64,000 nucleotides of DNA. Origin: DASSQJ01 sp963773655. Lineage in GTDB: Bacteria > Actinomycetota > Actinomycetes > Actinomycetales > Dermatophilaceae. The stretch spans positions 992,001-1,056,000 of the forward strand of contig CAVZBX010000001.1 of NCBI GenBank assembly GCA_963773655.1, read 5' to 3'. The position numbers and the translations under genes are program-made. This document shows, piece after piece, positions 41,813-50,545 of the stretch. Below the pieces are notes generated by a model. It did no database searches, had not been told where the DNA came from, and saw nothing but the letters and a program-made list of their open reading frames with translations. The first letter of the stretch is position 1. Each line of letters opens with the position of its first letter.

Positions 41813-43216
41813 ATGAGCGTCGACCCCGTGCACGTCAGCGCCGCCCTCGCCGACGCCGTCCCCGACGTGTTCTGGACCGACCGACCGGACCGGCCGACCC
41901 CTCGGTCGGCCCTCACCGGTTCCGGCCACCGGGCCGACCTCGTCGTCGTCGGTGGCGGCTTCACCGGCCTCTGGGCCGCGGTCCAGGCCAAGGAGGACGA
42001 CCCCTCCCGGGACGTCGTGGTCCTCGAGCGGGGCCGCTTCGGGGTGGCCGCGTCGGGCCGCAACGGCGGCTTCGTGTCCCCGTCGTTGACCCACGGCCTG
42101 GCCCAGGGGCTCGCGTGCTGGCCGGAGGAGGTGCCGGCGCTCGAACGGCTCGGTGCCGACAACTTCGCCGGGCTCCAGGACTCCGTGGCGCGGTACGGCA
42201 TCGACGCCGACCTGCACGTTCCGGGCGAGATCACGATGGCACTCACCGAGCACCAGGTGGCCGCCGTGCGGCAGGGCTACGAGCTGCACCGTGACCACGG
42301 CGTGCCCGTCACCTACCTCGATGCCGAGGCGGCCCGCGCCCGGGTCGACTCGCCCCGCTACCTCGCCGGGTACCTCGACCCCACCGTCGGCCTCGTCGAC
42401 CCGGGCCGGCTCGTGTGGGGCCTGGCCGACGCGGCCGAGCGCCTCGGCGTCCGGCTGCACGAGGACACAGCGGTGACCGCCTTCGACGAGGACGCGTCGG
42501 GGGTCAGGGTGCGCACCGAGTGGGGGAGCGTCCACGCGGGGCGGGTGGTGCTCGGCACCGGGGCCTTCCGCGGCCCGCTGCGACGGCTGGCGCACTACAC
42601 CCTCCCGGTGTACGACCACGTCCTGATGAGCGAGCCGCTGAGCGCCGCCCAGCTCGAGGCCGTCGGGTGGGAGGGTCGGGAGGGCCTGACCGACGCCGGC
42701 AACCAGTTCCACTACTACCGCCGCACCCTCGACGACCGGGTGCTCTTCGGCGGCTACGACGCCAACTACCACTTCCCGGGCCGGATCGACCCGCGGCTCG
42801 AGCAGGGGCCTTCGCACGCGCTCCTCGCGCGGCACTTCCTCGAGATCTTCCCCCAGCTCGCCGGCATCCGGTTCACGCACCGCTGGGCCGGCGTCATCGA
42901 CACGACGTCGCGGTTCACCCCGGTGTTCGGCACCGCGCTGGGGGGGCGGCTGGCCTACGCCGTGGGGTACACCGGGCTGGGGGTGGCATCCACCCGGTTC
43001 GGGGCGCGGGTGGCCCTCGACCTCGTCGACGGCCGCGACACCGAGGTGACCCGGCTCGGCATGGTCCGCCGCAAGCCGCTCCCGTTCCCACCGGAGCCGT
43101 TCCGGTGGGCCGGTGTCCGGGCGACCCGGGCCAGCCTGGCAGCCGAGGACCGCACCGGTCGGCGCAACCTCTGGCTGCGCGGGCTCGACGCGGTCGGCAT
43201 CGGCTTCGACAGCTGA
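41813..43216 (+). CDS. FAD-dependent amine oxidase (PuuB/DAO-like)
   Basis: A 467-residue DAO-fold flavoenzyme from ATG 41813. ADLVVVGGGFTGLWAAVQAK (dinucleotide site, GGGFTG at 47-52), ERGRFGVAASGRNGGFVSPS (RNGG motif near FAD), VVLGTGAF and the C-terminal GRLAYAVGYTGLGVASTRFGA are typical of gamma-glutamylputrescine oxidase relatives. Members oxidise secondary or primary amines to aldehyde and ammonia with H2O2 release. The N-terminal 35 residues before the dinucleotide site (DVFWTDRPDRP) are as in PuuB. Divergent from the broken cupin and near gluABCD, so polyamine or amino acid catabolism is plausible. Confidence 0.85.
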   Translation: MSVDPVHVSAALADAVPDVFWTDRPDRPTPRSALTGSGHRADLVVVGGGFTGLWAAVQAKEDDPSRDVVVLERGRFGVAASGRNGGFVSPSLTHGLAQGLACWPEEVPALERLGADNFAGLQDSVARYGIDADLHVPGEITMALTEHQVAAVRQGYELHRDHGVPVTYLDAEAARARVDSPRYLAGYLDPTVGLVDPGRLVWGLADAAERLGVRLHEDTAVTAFDEDASGVRVRTEWGSVHAGRVVLGTGAFRGPLRRLAHYTLPVYDHVLMSEPLSAAQLEAVGWEGREGLTDAGNQFHYYRRTLDDRVLFGGYDANYHFPGRIDPRLEQGPSHALLARHFLEIFPQLAGIRFTHRWAGVIDTTSRFTPVFGTALGGRLAYAVGYTGLGVASTRFGARVALDLVDGRDTEVTRLGMVRRKPLPFPPEPFRWAGVRATRASLAAEDRTGRRNLWLRGLDAVGIGFDS

Positions 43217-43474
43217 GGCCCTCGCCTCGGCCGATCGGGTCGTTGACCTGCCCGTTCGGACGACCGGCTGGGCCGTTCCGGCCGCGGCGCCTCCGCGCGA
43301 CGTAACCTCATCGGTGTCAGTGGTAACAGCAGCCACACGCGCCGCCGGCTGCCGTTGCCGTCGTGGTCGGGTGGCGCCCGGGTGCTCGACGTCGTCTGGC
43401 CTCCGGTACTGTGCACGTCGGTGGCGCCCGGCCTCGGGTCCACCGGTTCCCCGAGACTCTCCTGCGAAGGACCC

Positions 43475-43879
43475 ATGATGTCCGCTCCCGTGTCCCGCCG
43501 CACCGTCGCCAAGGGTGCCGCCTGGGCCGTGCCCGCGGTCGCCGTCGGCGCCGCCGCCCCCGCCTTCGCCGCGAGCGTCTGCGCCACGATCAACTCGGTG
43601 AGCGGCACGCACCGCAACGGCAACTCCTTCGCGGTGCTGACCGTCACCTTCTCGGGCTCACCGGACGCCACGTGCATCACCAGCCTGAACGCGACCGGTG
43701 GTTCGAACGGCGGGGTGCAGGTCACCTACGGCGGCACCCAGTGCGGTGCCACCAGTGCCACGTTCAACGCCACCACGAGCGACAACGGCAACAACGTCAA
43801 GGGCTCGTACACCGGCCAGGTCACCTACACCAGTGGTGGAGCGTCCTGCGAGTCCCTCGTGGAGTTCACGATCAGCTGA
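43475..43879 (+). CDS. Tat-exported small protein with four cysteines
   Basis: A 134-residue protein from ATG 43475 (43478 is a second ATG) behind GAAGGA. SRRTVAKGAAWAVPAVAVGA with a following PAFA cleavage site is a twin-arginine signal peptide of the short actinobacterial type. The mature part of about 100 residues is Ser/Thr/Gly-rich beta sequence with four Cys (VCATINS, ATCITS, TQCGATS, ASCESL), enough for two disulfides. No enzyme motif or known family was recognised. It ends LVEFTIS, a strand. Possibly a cell-surface or wall-associated beta-sandwich. Stands alone, with a 258-base gap upstream. Confidence 0.7.
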   Translation: MMSAPVSRRTVAKGAAWAVPAVAVGAAAPAFAASVCATINSVSGTHRNGNSFAVLTVTFSGSPDATCITSLNATGGSNGGVQVTYGGTQCGATSATFNATTSDNGNNVKGSYTGQVTYTSGGASCESLVEFTIS

Positions 43880-44092
43880 GCTCCGGCGGCCGGCGGGCCG
43901 GCCGGCCGGCCGAGCCGTTCGCGTGACGGGTCACGTGATGAGGGCCGCCGTCGCCGCTGCTCCCGGCCGTCACCGTGACCGGCTCGGGGACCTTCTGGCG
44001 CACGACGAGGACCGGTTGACGCCCGGCTGGGCGTGGAGGACGTCGGCACGGGGCCACGGCTTCCCATGGGCCGCACTGACAGACTGGCGGGC

Positions 44093-44998
44093 ATGGAGGT
44101 CTATCGGACGCCGGACGCCGCCTTCGAGGAACTGCCCGACTTCCCCTGGGAGCCGGCGTACGCGCATGTCGCTGACCCCGACGGCGGCACCCTGCGCATC
44201 GCCTACATCGATGCCGGACCGGCGGACGGACCGGTGGCGCTGCTGCTGCACGGCGAGCCCTCGTGGTCCTTCCTCTACCGCCACGTGCTCCGCGTGCTCG
44301 TCGAGGCAGGAGTCCGCTGTGTCGTGCCCGACCTGATCGGCTTCGGCCGCTCCGACAAGCCGGTGCACCGGGAGGACTACTCCTACGCGCGGCTGGTCGA
44401 GTGGGCCCGCGAGCTGGTCGTGGACCACCTCGACCTGCGGGAGGTGACCCTCGTCGGCCAGGACTGGGGTGGCCTCATCGGACTCCGCCTCGTGGCCGAG
44501 CATCCGGACCGCTTCGCCGGGGTGGTCGCGGCCAACACCGGGCTGCCGACCGGTGATGTCGACATGCCCGAGGTCTGGTGGCGGTTCCGCCGCGCGGTCG
44601 ACGAGGCCGAGGTGCTCGACGTCGGGCGCCTGGTCGCCGCCGGCTGCGTGCGGCCGATGGCCGACGAGGTCCGCGCGGCGTACGACGCGCCCTTTCCCGA
44701 GGAGCGCGCCAAGGCCGGTGCCCGAGCCCTGCCCGGGCTGGTCCCCACCCGCCCCGACGACCCCGCGAGCGGGGCCAACCGCGCCGCGTGGCAGGTGCTC
44801 TCGGCCAGCGAGCTGCCGTTCCTCGTCGCCTTCAGTGACAGCGACCCGATCACCGGCCCGATGGCACCGATCCTTCGCGAGGTCCTGCCCGGCACCCGCG
44901 GCCTCACGCACCCGTGCATCCGCAACGCGGGCCACTTCCTGCAGGAGGACGCCGGCGAGGAGCTCGGTCGGACGATCGCCGACTTCGTGCAGCGTTGA
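44093..44998 (+). CDS. Haloalkane dehalogenase-like alpha/beta hydrolase
   Basis: A 301-residue protein from ATG 44093 (MEVYRTPDAAFEELPDFPWE). Motifs fit haloalkane dehalogenase subfamily I (DhlA-like): HGEPSWSFLYRH (oxyanion and halide side), PDLIGFGRSDKP, the nucleophile VGQDWGG with Asp then Trp (halide-binding), a late acid in FSDSDPI and the base in NAGHFLQED. The lid region (140-220) is variable. The nucleophile Asp rather than Ser distinguishes it from esterases; epoxide hydrolases share Asp but usually have two lid tyrosines, not clear here. Stand-alone gene; a 213-base gap precedes it. Confidence 0.8.
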   Translation: MEVYRTPDAAFEELPDFPWEPAYAHVADPDGGTLRIAYIDAGPADGPVALLLHGEPSWSFLYRHVLRVLVEAGVRCVVPDLIGFGRSDKPVHREDYSYARLVEWARELVVDHLDLREVTLVGQDWGGLIGLRLVAEHPDRFAGVVAANTGLPTGDVDMPEVWWRFRRAVDEAEVLDVGRLVAAGCVRPMADEVRAAYDAPFPEERAKAGARALPGLVPTRPDDPASGANRAAWQVLSASELPFLVAFSDSDPITGPMAPILREVLPGTRGLTHPCIRNAGHFLQEDAGEELGRTIADFVQR

Positions 44999-45160
44999 CC
45001 GGTGGGCGCCAGGTCGAGTACGTCCTGCGGGCCGCCAAACGCGCGGATGATCGTCTCGTCCCCGTGCGGAGAACGAGCACGACGGTCCCGAGCAGCCGAG
45101 CCGGGGTGTCGACCGGCCTCGGCCCCGTCGGTCCACTTCCGGATCTGCTCCGGCCGTCCC

Positions 45161-45535
45161 CTACCCGTGACTGAGCAAGGCGCTACCGTCCGGGTTGTCG
45201 ATGACGTACTTCCAGCTGCCGTCGGCCTGACGTCGCACGACCTCCGCCGTCGCCCCGGCAGGACTGGACCCGTCAGGCATCGTCATCGTCCACGGCGTGT
45301 GGATCAGCGCGAGGTCGCCCGCGACGAACACCAGCGACTCCCCGAACACGAGCGTGGCGCCGGAATCGAGGTACGCCTTCAGCGTGGCACGGATCTCCTC
45401 ATGGCCCGTCGAGGTGCCGTGCGGCGTGGGAAACGCCGCACCTTCCTCGTACAGCGACATCAGGCCGTCGAGGTCGCCGTCGGCGAAGCAGCGCTCGAAG
45501 AGGGTGCTCGCCTGGGCCGGTTCCAATGCCTTCAT
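45161..45535 (-). CDS. SnoaL-like / YybH-type polyketide-cyclase fold protein
   Basis: A 124-residue alpha+beta barrel protein from ATG 45535. MKALEPAQASTLFERCFADG then DLDGLMSLYEEGAAFPTPHG, GHEEIRATLKAYLDSGATLVFGE, DLALIHTPWTMTMPDG and ADGSWKYVIDNPDG form the typical sequence of SgcJ/YybH-like nuclear transport factor 2 family proteins. Small-molecule binding or isomerase activity is common but no substrate can be named. The catalytic residues vary, so this is assignment by fold. No operon partner. Confidence 0.78.
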   Translation of the reverse strand: MKALEPAQASTLFERCFADGDLDGLMSLYEEGAAFPTPHGTSTGHEEIRATLKAYLDSGATLVFGESLVFVAGDLALIHTPWTMTMPDGSSPAGATAEVVRRQADGSWKYVIDNPDGSALLSHG

Positions 45536-45968
45536 CGGCTTCCCTTCTCGGGGTCGCGGCGAGGGTGGAGCCGCGGGTCGTGATGCCGACAGGGCTGGAG
45601 CGCACCGGCGGTGTCCCAGACCTCGTGACCGCCGTCCACGCGGAAGCGGTCGCCCGGGGGTTCGCATGCTCCACCCACGGCCGCGGTCGTGGACATGGCC
45701 CACCTGAGCCATCTTCGCCGCGCGTCACACGACGGCAGGATGCCGCCCAGCCTCGAACGTCGAGGCTGTCGGGGCCGTCGGCATCGACAACGTGCCGTCC
45801 GCCATTCCGCGCGCTGAGGCAGTTGCGTGGCCATGGCCCGCGCGTGCCGGGCAGGCGCCGGAAGGGTGGACACGGTGCGGCGGCTCGGCTGTGGCGGAGG
45901 AGACGCCCTCGGGCGTTGAACCTCCGCCTCGGGGGGTCGATCATGGGGGTGGAGGGGTCGTGGTGGAC

Positions 45969-47111
45969 ATGGCCGGACCCGCGGTGGAGGTACCCCGAAC
46001 CGGTGCGAGCGCGCCGGCACGGGAAGCATGGCCGGACACGCTGCGCGTCGTCGTCATCGCGGGTGTGATCGCCATGCACGCGGCGACGGGGTACGTCGTC
46101 GACATCGGTTGGTACTACGAGGAGCGCACCAGCTCCGAGGCCTGGCAGATCGCCCTGACCGTGCCCGCCTTCCTCGGCGGGCTGTTCGCCCTGGGCCCGC
46201 TGTTCTTCGTCGCCGGATGGCTGTCGGCGCCCTCGCTGGCACGCAAGGGCACACGCGGGTTCGCCGTCGGCAGGCTGCTGCGGCTGGGGGTGCCCTTGGT
46301 GGTGTTCACCTTCCTCATCGACCCCGTGGCGGAGTACATCGGACATCACGCGAGGGGAGACCCGGGATCGCTGCTGGACTACCTCACCAATGCCACCGGG
46401 ACGCGCGACACGGGACCGATGTGGTTCGTCGCCGTGATCCTGGTGTTCTCGCTCGGGTACGCCGCGTGGCGGAGCTGGCGCCCCACGAGCAGCGCGCCCG
46501 CGGCACCTCGCGCCCGGCACCTGGTGGCCGCGGTCGGCGCGATCGCCCTGCTGTCCTTCGTGGTCTGGCAGTGGTCCTCCCTCGCCGACGACTCCTGGTA
46601 CAACCTCAAGTGGGCTCAGTGGCCCCAGGGCGCCGTCCTCTTCCTGCTGGGTGTCTGGGCCGGCGAGCGGTCCTGGCTGGACAGCTGGCTTCCGCGTACG
46701 GCTGTTCGGCTGGGCTGGATCGCCCTCGGGGCGCTGGTGGTCCTGCTCGGCCTGGCCGGCTACGGACTGGCCAGTGACGACGTGGAGGTCATCGCCGGCA
46801 GCGCCACGCCGGCCACCTTCTTGTTCACGTGGTGCGACGGCACGATTGCCGTCGCCGGTGGCCTGTGGCTGGTCTGGGCCCTGCGACGCCGGCGGCCACG
46901 GCCGTCGTGGTGGCGGGCAGCGGCCGCCCGGTCGTCCTACGCCGCGTACATGATCCACCCGCTGGTGCTGGTCGCCCTCATGGCCACGATCAGCGAGTGG
47001 GACGTGGCACCGGAGGCCAAGCTCCTCGTGGTCGCGCCGCTCGGGGTCCTGGCCGCGTTCGCCACCGGCTTCGGGCTGACCCGCCTGCCCGGCGCGCGGC
47101 GTGTCCTGTGA
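45969..47111 (+). CDS. Acyltransferase 3 family membrane protein
   Basis: A 380-residue, ten-segment membrane protein. MAGPAVEVPRTGASAPAREA then WPDTLRVVVIAGVIAMHAATG starts the acyltransferase-3 fold; the catalytic His is in the first segment (AMHAATG). LGPLFFVAGWLSAPSLARKG, GPMWFVAVILVFSLGYA and SYAAYMIHPLVLV follow, as in OpgC-like and sugar O-acetylating enzymes. ATG 45969 is used; GTG at 45960 or 45963 sits behind GGAGGGG and is a real alternative. Likely transfers an acyl group to an exported glycan or other surface molecule. Acceptor unknown. Confidence 0.8.
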   Translation: MAGPAVEVPRTGASAPAREAWPDTLRVVVIAGVIAMHAATGYVVDIGWYYEERTSSEAWQIALTVPAFLGGLFALGPLFFVAGWLSAPSLARKGTRGFAVGRLLRLGVPLVVFTFLIDPVAEYIGHHARGDPGSLLDYLTNATGTRDTGPMWFVAVILVFSLGYAAWRSWRPTSSAPAAPRARHLVAAVGAIALLSFVVWQWSSLADDSWYNLKWAQWPQGAVLFLLGVWAGERSWLDSWLPRTAVRLGWIALGALVVLLGLAGYGLASDDVEVIAGSATPATFLFTWCDGTIAVAGGLWLVWALRRRRPRPSWWRAAAARSSYAAYMIHPLVLVALMATISEWDVAPEAKLLVVAPLGVLAAFATGFGLTRLPGARRVL

Positions 47112-47235
47112 CTGGCTCGCCGCGACCCCGTCGCCGGACGGTCGTGGGGCAGGGAGGTGGGTGGCCACGGGCGGCGGTACCCGCGGGAGGGAGCCGGCCC
47201 GGCCCCGGTGTGCCGCGCCGCTGCCGGGCGTGCCG

Positions 47236-47775
47236 TCACCCGGTGAACGAGCCGGGGCCGGGGTGGCTGTAGAGGACGGCGAAGCGCTGTAGCACCACGG
47301 GCATGTCCTGGCTGAACCCTCGATCGTGTGCCGCGTGATCGGTGAAGAACCGCTGGTGGACCGCACGCCAGGTGGCCAGCGACCGGTCGCCCTCACCTTC
47401 GAGGTAGGCGTGCTCGGCACTCACGTCGTCGAACGGAACGACGTCGACCTCGGTGGTGATGACCAGTGCGTGCGGGATGCCGCGACCATCGGTGACGATG
47501 CCCAGCGTGCCGGGTGTCGGCAGCTCCTCTCCCGCTTCCTCGTAGTCCCACAGCGCGCTGGCCGTCGCGGTCTTGGCGCCGGACAACACGAGCGCGAGCA
47601 GCTCGTCGGCCTGTTCGGGTGTGGCCCCGAAGGCCCACGCCGGAGGGGGAAGGGAGTCCAGTGGCCGCTCTCCGGTGTAGTAGCCGGTCGGGTTGAGCTT
47701 GGCTCGCATCCTCGCCACCTGCCAGAAGGCGTCGATGATGGAGGACGCATCGGTGTCGGGCTCAGGCGCTCCCAT
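47236..47775 (-). CDS. ASCH-domain protein
   Basis: A 179-residue protein from ATG 47775. After a helical N-terminus with FWQVARMRAKLN comes the ASCH core: WAFGATPEQADELLALVLSG, KTATASALWDYEEAGEELPT, LGIVTDGRGIPHALVITTEV and VSAEHAYLEGEGDRSLATWRA. The GKKxxT-like motif appears as GAKTAT. ASCH domains are beta-barrels thought to bind RNA; some bacterial members hydrolyse N4-acetylcytidine. The conserved K, T and E positions here are compatible with that, but the activity is not shown. No operon partner. Confidence 0.82.
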   Translation of the reverse strand: MGAPEPDTDASSIIDAFWQVARMRAKLNPTGYYTGERPLDSLPPPAWAFGATPEQADELLALVLSGAKTATASALWDYEEAGEELPTPGTLGIVTDGRGIPHALVITTEVDVVPFDDVSAEHAYLEGEGDRSLATWRAVHQRFFTDHAAHDRGFSQDMPVVLQRFAVLYSHPGPGSFTG

Positions 47776-48098
47776 GCCGTGAGGCTAGCTCCAGGCGGTC
47801 CCGATGGCGGACGTCTGCCAGATCTTCGGGATCGAGCAGCGATGGTGGCGCTCCGGTGGCAGGGGGTCGGCCATGCGCAGCGATGTGACACCCGAGCGAC
47901 GACGTGGACCGGCTGCGCGGCCTTTCGTCGCCGCGTGGCGAACGGCTTGTCTGTGGCGACTCAGCGCGAGGAGGGCTTGGCCCTGGTGGTCTCGATGGGC
48001 GGTCCGTGACACCTACCGCTCCGGCCAGGGCGACGGCACGCGGGCCCCTTGGGCAGAGTCGGCAGGTCGCGCCCGGGGCTGACCCCGTCGCTCGACGA
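47776..48098. other. Gap without recognisable gene
   Basis: 323 bases between the ASCH gene start and the GNAT gene stop. A 75-codon minus frame (47785-48012) is open but has no ribosome-binding site or recognisable motif. No hairpin or repeat stood out. Confidence 0.5.
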
Positions 48099-49136
48099 TC
48101 AGGTCGACGGATGCAGCTGCAACCGGACCACGGTCTCCCCGTCGACCATCTCGCCGGTCTCGAGGAAGCCGTACCTCCGGTAGAACGGGGCTGGTGTTCC
48201 GGGTCCGGGCACCCAGCTGGTGACCAGGGTCGTGCACCCCTCGGCACGGAGCTGGTCGCACAACAGGTCGAGGGCACGCCGGCCCACGCCACGGCGCTGG
48301 TGGCGCCGGTCGACGAGGAACCGCCACAAGTACGGCTCCGGATGCGCTGAGGTCACCTCGGCGATCATCACGAAGGCGACCGGCTCGCCGTCGGCCTCGA
48401 CGCCGTACAGCCGCGGGACCACCGGGGCGCCGTCGACCACCTCGGGGAAGAGAGCGTCGGCGAACGACCAGGACATCGGCGCGACGAAGCGCTCCTGCGA
48501 GTGGTGAGTGCGGAGTGCGTAGTGGCTCCGGTTGTTCTCGAGGGTCAACGGCACGAGGCGGAGCCGGTCGGGCGAGGTGTGAGGCCGAGCGGCCCAGGCT
48601 CTGCACTCCTCCGCCGTGGCGCCGTACGTCATCGTGTCGGCCCACTGTCCGCGCGACAGGAAGGACCTCGTCGTCGTCGCCTCGTGCATCAGGCCGACGT
48701 TCTCGAGCACTCTCTGCGCGGCGATGTTGTCGGGGTCGAGCACGCTGCTGACGCGCCCCACTCCTACCCGCTCGACGAGGTCGCGGACCAGCGCCTGCGC
48801 CGCTTCGGAGGCGTAGCCCCTGCCCCGTTCCGGGGGCACCAGGGCGAAGCCGATCTCTGCCACCCCGCGGGTGTCGTGGATGTGAACGCTGACATCACCG
48901 ATGAGCTCGCCGTCCCGCTCGACCGCGAGCTGGGTGCCCTGTCCGGGGGTGATGTCGTCGCGGTCGTCCTGCCCGGAGAGGAGCGAGAGGGCGTCCTGCT
49001 CGGTGAACGGGAGGTTCCACGGCTGGTACCTGGCCACCTCAGGGTCGTTGCGGTATGCCGCAAACGGCGGGGCATCGGTGGTGCGCATGACTCGTAGGAC
49101 CAGCCGGTCGGTGCGCAGGGGGTAGGGCGAGGACAC
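48099..49136 (-). CDS. Tandem GNAT acetyltransferase (two domains)
   Basis: A 345-residue protein with two acetyl-CoA-dependent GNAT domains in one chain, from GTG 49136. Domain 1 (5-175) is RimJ/RimL-like: LRTDRLVLRVM, ALVPPERGRGYASEAAQALV (acetyl-CoA loop) and LDPDNIAAQRVLENVGLMHE. Domain 2 (about 195-345) has MIAEVTSAHPEPYLWRFLVD, RRHQRRGVGRRALDLLCDQL (its own Q/RxxGxG/A loop) and PFYRRYGFLETGEMVD. Both cofactor loops are intact. Substrates of N-terminal-type domain 1 may be peptides; domain 2 resembles small-molecule acetyltransferases. Such fusions are uncommon but occur in Actinobacteria. Confidence 0.85.
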   Translation of the reverse strand: MSSPYPLRTDRLVLRVMRTTDAPPFAAYRNDPEVARYQPWNLPFTEQDALSLLSGQDDRDDITPGQGTQLAVERDGELIGDVSVHIHDTRGVAEIGFALVPPERGRGYASEAAQALVRDLVERVGVGRVSSVLDPDNIAAQRVLENVGLMHEATTTRSFLSRGQWADTMTYGATAEECRAWAARPHTSPDRLRLVPLTLENNRSHYALRTHHSQERFVAPMSWSFADALFPEVVDGAPVVPRLYGVEADGEPVAFVMIAEVTSAHPEPYLWRFLVDRRHQRRGVGRRALDLLCDQLRAEGCTTLVTSWVPGPGTPAPFYRRYGFLETGEMVDGETVVRLQLHPST

Positions 49137-49624
49137 GAGCCGAGGGTAGTGGTGACCGGTGGGCGACGACGTGGGAGACGTCCTCGACGGCGTCGCCGGA
49201 CTCGCTGGACGATCGTGGCCCGCGAAGGGGCCACAACGGGTCTGTGGGACCTCTTGGCGTGGTGCTGGCCGCTGTCGCTGGGGCAGCGCTGCCCGGGGAA
49301 CTTTGGTGGGGCGTGTCGGGCGTGAACTGACGACCGATGGGTCCGCAGCTTCCGCGTCACCACGGTGACGACGGGCATCGTCGGCGACGTCGCGGCAATT
49401 GCAGCGTCCTTCTCGAACATCCGCGTCGTCACTGTGACGTCGCGCTTCCTCGGCGGGCCGACGTGCGTCAGCCCGCGGCGTCGGGGTCGCGGTGCGCCCG
49501 ACCCCTCGGCGTCGAACGTGGCGGGCCGGCAGGACTAACGCCGCCCACGGACCTGTTCCTACGACAGCCCAGCCGGCTCGGTCCACCGGATCGCAGCCGG
49601 TGGTTCAGCCGAGAGGAGCCCGAG
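49137..49624. other. Gene-free region with two short palindromes
   Basis: 488 bases between divergent genes, with no convincing frame. CGTCACC-AC-GGTGACG (49355-49370) and CGTCAC-T-GTGACG (49427-49439) are near-identical palindromes about 70 bases apart. They could be operators for one of the flanking genes. No repeat of these elsewhere was noted. Confidence 0.4.
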
Positions 49625-50035
49625 GTGGCCGCCGAGAGTCATCAGAGCGACACGATCCGAGCTGCTCTCCAGCAGAGCCAGGTCATCGACCTCACCACCA
49701 CGGGTCGGAGGACCGGACGGCTGCGGCGCATCGAGATCTTCCTGCACCACGACGACGGCCGGCTCTTCATCACCGGGATGCCACGCGCCGACCGGACGCG
49801 TGACTGGATCCACAACATCGGGGCCGACCCGCATGTCGTCGTGCACCTGAAGCAGTCGGTCGTCGCCGATGTGCCGGCGACAGCGCGGGTCGTCGACGAC
49901 CCGGACGAACGCCGGCCACTGATCGAGGCGGCCGCCCGGCGCTGGCGTCGCACGGACATCGAGGACATGCTGCAGCACAGCCCGCTCATCGTGCTGACCG
50001 TCGACGACGCCTTCGCTTCTCCGGGTAGGGGCTGA
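49625..50035 (+). CDS. Deazaflavin (F420)-dependent nitroreductase-like protein
   Basis: A 136-residue split-barrel protein from GTG 49625 behind GAGAGGAG. SQVIDLTTTGRRTGRLRRIE then IFLHHDDGRLFITGMP, DWIHNIGADPHVVVHLKQSV and a final LQHSPLIVLTVDD match the deazaflavin-dependent nitroreductase (DDN/TIGR00026) family. The TTGRRTGxxR motif binds the cofactor phosphate region. Members use F420H2 or bind other flavins to reduce lipids, quinones or nitro drugs. With the LLM oxidoreductase at 26004 it hints at F420 use in the host. Confidence 0.82.
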   Translation: MAAESHQSDTIRAALQQSQVIDLTTTGRRTGRLRRIEIFLHHDDGRLFITGMPRADRTRDWIHNIGADPHVVVHLKQSVVADVPATARVVDDPDERRPLIEAAARRWRRTDIEDMLQHSPLIVLTVDDAFASPGRG

Positions 50036-50545
50036 GTCGCGTCGTCGCGTGACGACCATGCTCCTGGCCAGGACGCCGCGGCCTGACGGAGAGGCGTCCC
50101 ACGAGGCAGGTGGCGCTTCGTCGGGCCCGTGAGCCCTCGCACGCGGTGTCAGGTCCACGGCTTCGTCAACCCGATGCTCAGCTAGGACACCGCCGCGTTG
50201 CGCCGAGCCACTGTCGCTGGGGGAGGAGCGCGACGGTCCGGGCTAGGAGCATCGATCGGCCGGGCACTCCTCGCCTGCCACCGCACGGACGGATCCGTGA
50301 GCGGCACGAGCGGAGAACCCCTCGGGTCGATCACCATCCTGTGAGGATGGCCCGGTGACGGGTCGGCGCGCGCGCGAGGGGTTGGGGTCCTGACCGCCGC
50401 ACTGGTCGTCGAGGTGGCGGCATCCGTCGGCGGTTGTGCGGCGCGCGAGTACCGCGAGAACGCGTCCGCCGATGCTGCTCGCGCCGTGCCCGCAGGGAGC
50501 GACCCGGCCGGGGGACCATCTCGGACGGAGGGAGCGTGCGGAGCC
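50036..50545. other. Gene-free region
   Basis: 510 bases between the deazaflavin gene and the 3' end of the broken AfsR-like gene. No convincing frame on either strand. A 6-base hairpin CCATCC-TGTGA-GGATGG lies near 50333-50349 and may be a weak terminator. Confidence 0.4.

Noticed and set aside
41669..43612. 647-codon minus-strand frame opposite the amine oxidase
   Set aside because: Composition and lack of motifs show it is shadow of the conserved oxidase.
47785..48012. 75-codon minus frame between ASCH and GNAT genes
   Set aside because: No ribosome-binding site, no motif and shadow-like composition.
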